Shown in pieces: positions 57,738 to 64,000 of a stretch of 64,000 nucleotides of DNA. How positions within the stretch are numbered: the first letter of the stretch is position 1; each line of letters begins with the position of its first letter. Source of the DNA: Mesorhizobium sp. B2-1-1 (GTDB lineage Bacteria > Pseudomonadota > Alphaproteobacteria > Rhizobiales > Rhizobiaceae). The translations under genes were made by a program, and so were the position numbers. The notes beneath the pieces are model-generated. The model saw only the letters and a list, made by a program, of their open reading frames with translations. It did not search any database and was not told where the DNA came from. The DNA lies in NCBI RefSeq assembly GCF_006442975.2, contig NZ_CP083954.1:4037501-4101500 (forward strand). Reading direction: 5' to 3'.

Positions 57738-59528
57738 TCATGCCTCTTTCTTGATCGGTGCGACACGCAGCGACAAGTCGCGAAGCTGCTGCGGCGTGGC
57801 TTCCGACGGCGCATTCATCAACAGGTCGTAAGCCTGCTGGTTCATCGGGAACATGGTGATCTCGCGCAGGTTCTTGGCGCCCACCAGCAACATCACGACG
57901 CGGTCGATGCCGAATGCCGCTCCGCCGTGCGGCGGGGCGCCGTACTGAAACGCACGGTAAAGGCCGCCAAAGCGCTCCTCGACGGTCTGGCGATCCAGTC
58001 CGACCATCTCGAAGGCCCTGACCATGGTTTCGGGCAAATGGTTGCGGATGCCGCCCGAGGCAATCTCGAAGCCGTTGCACACGGCGTCGTACTGGAATGC
58101 CTTGATGCCGAGCGGCTCCTGGTTGTTGAGGGCGTCGATGCCGCCCTGCGGCATCGAAAACGGATTGTGGGCGAAATCGATCTTCTTCTCGTCCTCGTTC
58201 CACTCGAAGAACGGAAAGTCGACGATCCAGCACAGCTCGAAACGGTCGCGGTCGACCAGGTTCAGTTCCTCGCCGGCGCGGGTGCGCGCAGCACCCGCGA
58301 AGGAGACGAATTTCTTGGGATCGCCGGCGACGAAGAAGGCGGCATCGCCATCGGCAAGGCCCAGCTGAAGGCGGATCGCCTCGGTGCGCTCCTCGCCGAT
58401 GTTCTTGGCAAGCGGACCCGCGCCTTCGAGTTTCTCGCCTTCCTTGCGCCAGAAGATGTAGCCCAATCCGGGCTGCCCCTCGCCTTGCGCCCAGCTGTTC
58501 ATGCGGTCGCAGAAGGCACGGCTGCCCCCGGTCTTGGCCGGAATGGCCCAGACCTCGGCCTTGGGATCGTTGGCCAGGATGTTGGCGAAGACCTTGAAGC
58601 CGGAATCACGAAAATGGTCGGAGACCGCCTGCATCTCGATCGGGTTGCGCAGATCCGGCTTGTCGGTACCGTATTTGCGCATCGCAACATCATAGGGAAT
58701 GCGCGGCCAGTCCTTCGTGACGGGCTTGCCGTTGGCAAAGGCCTCGAAGACCGATGTCATCACCGGCGCCATGGTGGAAAGCACGTCATCCTGCTCGACA
58801 AAGCTCATTTCGAGGTCGAGCTGGTAGAATTCGCCGGGCAGGCGGTCGGCGCGCGGATCCTCGTCGCGGAAGCAGGGCGCGATCTGGAAATAACGATCGA
58901 AACCCGAGACCATGATCAGCTGCTTGTATTGCTGCGGCGCTTGCGGCAGCGCATAGAAAGTGCCGGGGTGAATGCGCGACGGCACCAGGAAGTCGCGCGC
59001 GCCTTCGGGCGACGATGCGGTGAGGATCGGCGTCGAGAATTCAGTGAAGCCGACCTCGCCCATGCGCTTGCGCATCTCGGCGATGATCTTCGTGCGCGCC
59101 ACGATGTTCCTGTGCAGCGTCTCGCGGCGCAGGTCGAGGAAGCGGTATTTCAGCCTGATGTCCTCGGGATAGTCCGGCTCGCCGAAGACCGGCAGCGGCA
59201 ATTCCTTGGCCGCCGAAAGCACTTCGATCTCGCGCGCGAAAATCTCGATCTCGCCGGTCGGCAGGTTGGCATTGGTGGTTTCAGGCAGGCGCGCCTTGAC
59301 CTCGCCGTCGACGCGGATCACCCATTCGCCGCGCACTGTTTCGGCGATCTTGAAGGCCGGCGAATCGGGATCGGCGACGATTTGGGTCAGGCCATAGTGG
59401 TCGCGCAGGTCGATGAACAGCAGGCCGCCATGGTCGCGCACGCGATGCACCCAGCCCGACAGGCGAACGGAAGCGCCGACGTCGCTCTTTCTCAACTGGG
59501 CACAGGTATGGCTGCGGTAACGGTGCAT
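57738..59528 (-). CDS. aspS: Aspartyl-tRNA synthetase
   Basis: Class II synthetase of 596 residues. An N-terminal OB anticodon domain ([39 protein letters not shown]) is followed by motif 2 with [25 protein letters not shown], the bacterial insertion GAD domain, and motif 3 GIDRVVMLL. Flipped start: ATG 59528 (MHRYRSH) agrees with homologues; 59534 is possible. Whether it also mischarges tRNA-Asn, as in many alphaproteobacteria, cannot be told from this region. Confidence 0.96.
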   Translation of the reverse strand: MHRYRSHTCAQLRKSDVGASVRLSGWVHRVRDHGGLLFIDLRDHYGLTQIVADPDSPAFKIAETVRGEWVIRVDGEVKARLPETTNANLPTGEIEIFAREIEVLSAAKELPLPVFGEPDYPEDIRLKYRFLDLRRETLHRNIVARTKIIAEMRKRMGEVGFTEFSTPILTASSPEGARDFLVPSRIHPGTFYALPQAPQQYKQLIMVSGFDRYFQIAPCFRDEDPRADRLPGEFYQLDLEMSFVEQDDVLSTMAPVMTSVFEAFANGKPVTKDWPRIPYDVAMRKYGTDKPDLRNPIEMQAVSDHFRDSGFKVFANILANDPKAEVWAIPAKTGGSRAFCDRMNSWAQGEGQPGLGYIFWRKEGEKLEGAGPLAKNIGEERTEAIRLQLGLADGDAAFFVAGDPKKFVSFAGAARTRAGEELNLVDRDRFELCWIVDFPFFEWNEDEKKIDFAHNPFSMPQGGIDALNNQEPLGIKAFQYDAVCNGFEIASGGIRNHLPETMVRAFEMVGLDRQTVEERFGGLYRAFQYGAPPHGGAAFGIDRVVMLLVGAKNLREITMFPMNQQAYDLLMNAPSEATPQQLRDLSLRVAPIKKEA

Positions 59529-59707
59529 TGTCATGGGCAAAAGTCCGGGATGTTGGGTTGCCGGCCGAAGCATCGCGGCCCGGCCTGAAAAATTTGCGCG
59601 AAAAGCGCATGGGAGGCCCGGTTTGTCAAGGCGAGTGGGCGGAGGGCCAGGGCAACGAACCCGGGTTGACGGGTTCTTTCGGAGCATTCGCCGGCGCGCA
59701 GGTCGCC

Positions 59708-60574
59708 CTATGAACCAAGGCTTGACAACCGCAGGCGATGCGCGAGGTGATCGACGACCAATGCGGCGCTTGCGGAAGACGTTGTGGCCCGATGAAGGCG
59801 GATCTCCGCCCCGGGCAGCGGCGGCACATAAGGGCCAGGATGGACATCGCGCAGGCCGGGCGCGAGCATGCTGCCCTTGACCACGGTAACCGCAAGGCCC
59901 TGCTCGACGATCGCCTCCGTCGCGGCAAGGCTCGGGCTGACATAGGCCAGTCGCCACGGCCGGCCCGCTCTGTCGAGCGCGTCAGTCGCCCATGCGCGAA
60001 ACAAGCAATCAGGGTCCGACAACGCGACGGGCAGCGGATCGAGTTCTTCGACAGAGTGGGTCCTCGCCGCCGCCCATATCGCTCTTTCGCGGCATATCAG
60101 ATCGCCCTCGGCCACACCTTCCGGATGCATGGCGATGACCGCGTCAAATGATGAGCCGAGCCGTTTCAGCAGCCGCGCCGTGAGGCCGATCTCCATTTCG
60201 ACCTGCATGAGCGGAAATCGCACGGCGATATCGGCGAGGAGGCGTGGCAGGATCTTGGTGCCGTAGTCCTCCATGACGCCTATCCGGATGCGTCCCGCTA
60301 CCCGTTGGTTGGAGACACGGGCAATCGCCTGCTCGTTAAGTGCAAGAATGCGGCGTGCGTCGATCAGAAACCCCTCGCCGGCGGCCGTAAGCTCGACATA
60401 GGCCGTCGATCGACGGAACAGCGAAATGTCGAGGCGCTCTTCAAGGCGCTTCACCTGCAAGCTGACGGTGGCTTGCGTTCGATTGAGCTGCTCGGCGGCT
60501 CGCGTGAAAGAGAGCCGCTCGGCAACGACGACGAAAGTCCGCAACAATTCCGGATCGAGACTCCGACTGCTCAT
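59708..60574 (-). CDS. LysR-family transcriptional regulator
   Basis: A 288-residue regulator: N-terminal winged HTH ([51 protein letters not shown]) and a two-lobed effector domain starting at about 92. Divergent from an EamA transporter with a 92-bp gap, the classic arrangement for a LysR regulator and its target. The ligand is unknown. The gene is shifted away from the housekeeping genes around it. Confidence 0.92.
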   Translation of the reverse strand: MSSRSLDPELLRTFVVVAERLSFTRAAEQLNRTQATVSLQVKRLEERLDISLFRRSTAYVELTAAGEGFLIDARRILALNEQAIARVSNQRVAGRIRIGVMEDYGTKILPRLLADIAVRFPLMQVEMEIGLTARLLKRLGSSFDAVIAMHPEGVAEGDLICRERAIWAAARTHSVEELDPLPVALSDPDCLFRAWATDALDRAGRPWRLAYVSPSLAATEAIVEQGLAVTVVKGSMLAPGLRDVHPGPYVPPLPGAEIRLHRATTSSASAALVVDHLAHRLRLSSLGS

Positions 60575-60666
60575 TGCGCAAGCTTATCAAGCTCATTGCA
60601 TTTATTCGATTCCTTTTACCCGGTTTGCCCGATACCGCTGGACTCCGAACTGGCAGAGGGGAAGCG

Positions 60667-61578
60667 ATGGAAACTGGAGGCGTGCTCGCGGCGATTCTCT
60701 CCAGCGCCTTTGGCGGCACCGCTGTCGGTGCAACGCGCTATCTCGCGCGTTCGCTGGATCCGCTCACCATCGGCGCGATCCGGTTCGGGGGTGGTTTTCT
60801 AGTGCTCGCCGCCGTAGCGCTTCTGCGGCGGGACAAGTGGCCTGCGAAAAGCGATTGGCCGGGCGCCGCCGCATTGGGCCTGCTGTTCTTCGGCCTATTC
60901 CCGGTGCTCTTCAACGGAGCCCTTGTCTACACGACGGCGGCGCGAGGAGCTCTGGCGCTTTCGACGCTGCCTGTGCTCACAATGCTCGCAGGCGCGGTTC
61001 TAGGGATCGAACCGCCGACGACGCGCAAGATCGTCGGCGTCCTGGTCGCGATGGCCGGAGTGGCTGTCGCGCTTGGCAGCAGCCTGACGACAGCTCCCCA
61101 GGGCGCCTGGCGCGGAGACCTCCTGATGATCGCGGCGGCATTCTGCATGGCGCTCTACAATGTCTGGTCGCGACCTTTTCTCACCCGCTGCGCGCCGACA
61201 TCATTCGCCGCGTTTGGCATGGCCGTCGGCACGGCCTGCCTGTTGGCGCTGTCGACTTTGACTGGAGGCCTGACGCGACTTGCCGCGCTTGAGGCGTCGC
61301 AATGGGTTGCCAGCGGATACCTGGCCGTAATTTGCGGCGCCCTGATCTTCTTCCTCTGGGCGTTCGCGCTTGAACGTGCGCCGCCAACGCTGGTTGCCGT
61401 TTCAGTTGCCGTGAACCCCGTGACGGCATCGATCTTCGGCGCCGTCTTTCTCGGTGAGCAAATCAATGCAAACCTAATTATCGGGCTCATCGCTGTCCTC
61501 GCGGGAATAGCCATCGCGTCGGGAGCAGCCGGGCGGTTCGCCGTGGGACGTCGAGGAGGCAGGCGCCGACTACCTTGA
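60667..61578 (+). CDS. EamA-family (DMT) transporter
   Basis: A 303-residue ten-helix transporter with two EamA repeats (residues 8-140 and 150-290). Blocks: FNGALVYTTAARGALALSTLPVLTMLAGAVLG in repeat 1 and LERAPPTLVAVSVAVNPVTASIFGAVFLGEQI in repeat 2. Start chosen at 60667 behind GAGGGGAAGCG. Divergent from the LysR gene, which probably regulates it. The substrate may be an amino acid or metabolite. Confidence 0.9.
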   Translation: METGGVLAAILSSAFGGTAVGATRYLARSLDPLTIGAIRFGGGFLVLAAVALLRRDKWPAKSDWPGAAALGLLFFGLFPVLFNGALVYTTAARGALALSTLPVLTMLAGAVLGIEPPTTRKIVGVLVAMAGVAVALGSSLTTAPQGAWRGDLLMIAAAFCMALYNVWSRPFLTRCAPTSFAAFGMAVGTACLLALSTLTGGLTRLAALEASQWVASGYLAVICGALIFFLWAFALERAPPTLVAVSVAVNPVTASIFGAVFLGEQINANLIIGLIAVLAGIAIASGAAGRFAVGRRGGRRRLP

Positions 61579-61677
61579 ACAGAAAGGCGGACACATCCTG
61601 TTGGCGCGGGGAATTGCCGCTGGTATTGACGGAAGCGATGGTTCAAGAAGGGATCACAGACATGTGATCGCCTCTTA

Positions 61678-62922
61678 ATGTCCTCCATCCGTCCGCTGAT
61701 CCCGCTCCTCATCGCCGCAGGCATCCTGCTCGGCGGCAATGGGCTGCAAAGCACGCTGATCGCGCTGCGCGGCGCGCAGGAAGGTTTTTCGGCTTCCGAC
61801 ATCGGCCTGATGGGCACGTTCTATTTCGCCGGCTTCCTGCTCGGCTGCCTGGCCGTCACCCGCATCCTGAAGGCGGTCGGCCATGTCAGGACCTTCTCGG
61901 CGCTGGCCGCGGCCGCCTCGGCCGGCACATTGCTCCTGGTTCTGGTCATCGACCCGGTGATGTGGTGCGCGGTGCGTTTTGCCGGCGGTTTCTGCTTCGC
62001 CGGCCTGTTCACGGTGATGGAGGCCTGGCTCAACTCCGGGGTCAGCAACAAGGACCGCGCCCGCGTGCTTGCCATCTACCGCATGGTCGACATCGGCTCG
62101 GTCACCGGCGCGCAGTTCCTCATCCCGATCTTCGGAGCAGGCGGCTTCGCCATATTCGCCATCATGTCGATGATGATCACGCTGTCGCTGGTGCCGGTAT
62201 CGCTGGGCGATCGCTCCAACCCGACGCCGCCGGAAGACGTCAAGCTCGACCTGGCGCGGGTCTGGCGCATCTCGCCGCTCGGCTGTTTCGGCTGCATCGC
62301 CGTCGGCGTCACCAACAGCGCGTTCCGCACGCTGTCGCCGGTCTATGCCGAGCAGATCGGCATGTCTGTCGCCGATGTCGTCACCTTCGTCAGCGTCGGT
62401 ATCTTCGGCGGCGCACTCATCCAATACCCGCTAGGCTATCTCTCCGATCGCTGGGACCGGCGCTCGGTGCTGCTGGCGACGACATGCTGCGCCATGCTGG
62501 CAGCGCTGGCGCTTGCGTTCGTGGCGGGAGCCGACCCGTTTCTCAACTTCCTCATCATCTTCATCTTCGGCTGTTTCGCCATGCCGCTCTACTCGCTGTC
62601 GGCGGCGCACTCCAACGACCGCGCCGGCGCGGGCGAGTTCGTTCTGATCAACGCCGCCTTGATGCTGTTTTATTCCTTCGGCGCCATTGGCGGCCCTTTC
62701 GCCGCATCGACGGCGATGCAGTATTTTGGCCCAAGCGCGCTGTTCGTGTTCAGCGCGCTGGTCTATGCAATCTTCATCGCCGTCATCCTCTATCGGATGC
62801 GGGCACGATCGGGCGTGCCGGCTGGCAAGCGCAGCCGCTTCACCGCGCTGTTGCGCACCTCGACGGTTTTCGCCCGGCTGGCGAGAAGAAACGGCGATCC
62901 GGACGGGCCGGACGGGCCGTGA
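61678..62922 (+). CDS. MFS transporter
   Basis: A 414-residue 12-helix protein. N-terminal helices GILLGGNGLQSTLIALRGAQ and GLMGTFYFAGFLLGC, then GFCFAGLFTVMEAWLNSGVSNKDRARVLAIYRM, which resembles the YcaD/UMF-like subfamily. The second half has PLGYLSDRWDRRSVLLATT (motif A). A C-terminal tail is rich in arginine and glycine. Start ATG 61678. Substrate unknown. Confidence 0.88.
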   Translation: MSSIRPLIPLLIAAGILLGGNGLQSTLIALRGAQEGFSASDIGLMGTFYFAGFLLGCLAVTRILKAVGHVRTFSALAAAASAGTLLLVLVIDPVMWCAVRFAGGFCFAGLFTVMEAWLNSGVSNKDRARVLAIYRMVDIGSVTGAQFLIPIFGAGGFAIFAIMSMMITLSLVPVSLGDRSNPTPPEDVKLDLARVWRISPLGCFGCIAVGVTNSAFRTLSPVYAEQIGMSVADVVTFVSVGIFGGALIQYPLGYLSDRWDRRSVLLATTCCAMLAALALAFVAGADPFLNFLIIFIFGCFAMPLYSLSAAHSNDRAGAGEFVLINAALMLFYSFGAIGGPFAASTAMQYFGPSALFVFSALVYAIFIAVILYRMRARSGVPAGKRSRFTALLRTSTVFARLARRNGDPDGPDGP

Positions 62923-62997
62923 TGCGAGCGCCAACGCTTGACGAAAGCCTTCCCGGCTGAAATCTAGGAAGACCCTACTCCTGCCAAAAGCGATTTG

Positions 62998-64000
62998 ATG
63001 CACGTCATCACCACCCAAAAAGAACTCGAGACCGTTCTCGCTGCTTTCGAAAAATCGGATTTCGTCACCGTCGACACCGAATTCATCCGGGAAACGACCT
63101 TCTGGCCGATCCTGTGCCTGATCCAGATGGCGGCGCCCGGAATAACGGCGCTGATCGATCCGCTGTCGCCAGACATCGACCTGAAGCCGTTTTTCAGGCT
63201 GATGGCCAATGAATCTGTCGTCAAAGTCTTCCATGCCGCGCGGCAGGACATCGAAATCATCGTCCATCTGGGCGATCTCGTTCCCCATCCGGTGTTCGAT
63301 ACCCAGGTTGCGGCGATGGTCTGCGGGTTCGGCGACAGCGTTTCCTACGATCAGCTCGTGCAGCGCGTCACCGGCGCGCGGCTCGACAAGTCCTCGCGCT
63401 TCACCGACTGGCGCCACCGGCCGCTGTCCGAAAAGCAGCTCGACTATGCGCTTGCCGACGTCACCCATCTTATCGAGGTCTACCAGCATCTCAGCGCCGA
63501 ACTGGAGCGGGAGAACCGCGCCCACTGGCTGAACGAGGAGATGGACGTCCTGACCTCGCGCGAAACCTACGATCCGCACCCCGAGGATGCCTGGAAGCGG
63601 CTGAAGATGCGGCTGCGCAAGCCGCAGGAGCTGGCGATCGTGCAGGCCGTGGCGGCATGGCGCGAGCGCGAGGCGCGCGAACGCGACGTACCCCGCGGCC
63701 GCGTGCTCAAGGACGACGCCATCTACGAGGTGGCGCAGCAGGCGCCGCGCGACGCGGCCGCGCTGGCCAAGCTGCGCACGATACCGAAGGGCTGGGAGCG
63801 CTCCTCGACCGCGGCGGCGCTGCTTGGCGCGGTCAACACCGCACTAGCTCTGCCCAAGGAGCAATTGCCGAAGCTGCCAAAGAGTTTTCAGCCGCCCGAG
63901 GGATCGAGCGCCGCCGCGGAGCTGTTGAAGGTGCTGCTCAGGATCGTGGCCGAAAAGCAAGGCGTCGCATCGAAGGTCCTGGCTTCCAGCGACGACATCG
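62998..64000 (+). CDS. rnd: Ribonuclease D, 3' truncated by window end
   Basis: 3'-5' exoribonuclease involved in tRNA 3' maturation. 334 codons are visible without a stop, starting at ATG 62998; the family has about 370-385 residues, so the last 40-50 are missing. DEDD exonuclease motifs: VDTEFIRE (Asp26, Glu28), VFHAARQDIEII, and YALADVTHLIEVYQHL in the third motif. The HRDC domain follows from about residue 210 (KPQELAIVQAVAAWRERE). The start has a weak ribosome binding site. Confidence 0.92.
   Translation, partial: MHVITTQKELETVLAAFEKSDFVTVDTEFIRETTFWPILCLIQMAAPGITALIDPLSPDIDLKPFFRLMANESVVKVFHAARQDIEIIVHLGDLVPHPVFDTQVAAMVCGFGDSVSYDQLVQRVTGARLDKSSRFTDWRHRPLSEKQLDYALADVTHLIEVYQHLSAELERENRAHWLNEEMDVLTSRETYDPHPEDAWKRLKMRLRKPQELAIVQAVAAWREREARERDVPRGRVLKDDAIYEVAQQAPRDAAALAKLRTIPKGWERSSTAAALLGAVNTALALPKEQLPKLPKSFQPPEGSSAAAELLKVLLRIVAEKQGVASKVLASSDDI

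Noticed and set aside
59529..59957. Extended N terminus of aspS
   Set aside because: The long frame upstream has no family similarity; the synthetase starts at MHRYRSH as in homologues.

Overview
The window looks like chromosomal DNA of a Mesorhizobium-type alphaproteobacterium (Hyphomicrobiales). The support is high GC, rhizobial gene orders (merR-ihfA-fabH-plsX-yceD-cbp3 and glyA-nrdR-ribD-ribE-ribH-nusB), a HemB with an aspartate-rich instead of cysteine-rich metal site, and short palindromic repeats of the sort scattered through rhizobial genomes. Species assignment is inference; no rRNA is present. I saw no nod, nif, phage, insertion-sequence or CRISPR genes.

Layout. 0-2.3 kb: the end of a polysaccharide locus (polyprenyl-phosphate sugar transferase, O-antigen-ligase/polymerase). 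2.4-5.0 kb: a minus-strand set of two ferritin-like proteins (DUF892, DUF4142) and a di-heme cytochrome c peroxidase-like protein. 5.4-8.3 kb: tRNA-Pro(GGG), a YbaK-type deacylase and small stress or envelope proteins, including a His-rich secreted peptide. 8.4-13.5 kb: MerR regulator, IHF-alpha, FabH, PlsX, YceD, Cbp3 and divergent BamE. 13.7-16.9 kb: proton-pumping pyrophosphatase HppA and small proteins. 17-21 kb: a YehZYXW/OsmF osmolyte ABC transporter interrupted by a palindromic repeat pair. 21.2-28.6 kb: FMN reductase, then MFS, nusB, riboflavin genes, nrdR, a secreted protein and glyA, all minus strand. 28.8-32.7 kb: Na+/H+ antiporter, L,D-transpeptidase and its likely MarR-type regulator LdtR. 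33-40.3 kb: enoyl-CoA hydratase-like hydrolase, DUF2066, HemB, DHFR-like reductase, PPK2, aldo/keto reductase and small proteins.

40.4-48.4 kb is an accessory-like region built of regulator/target modules with visible operators: a GntR regulator divergent from an MFS-DUF423 pair; a LacI regulator divergent from two paralogous ~48-residue peptides, with the same 14-bp palindrome at all three promoters; and a TetR/TetA-like pair with a 36-bp double operator. 48.4-64 kb returns to housekeeping: SthA, RDD protein, Bpt, transporters, topoisomerase IV subunit A, AspS and the start of RNase D, with a LysR/EamA pair and an MFS gene between the last two.

The best candidate for an undescribed system is the LacI-peptide module at 42.8-44.4 kb. 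One LacI-family protein appears to control itself and two tandem, homologous, uncharacterised small proteins through three copies of TTGRATCGATYCAA. The peptides are too short for usual gene-calling thresholds, and their function is unknown.
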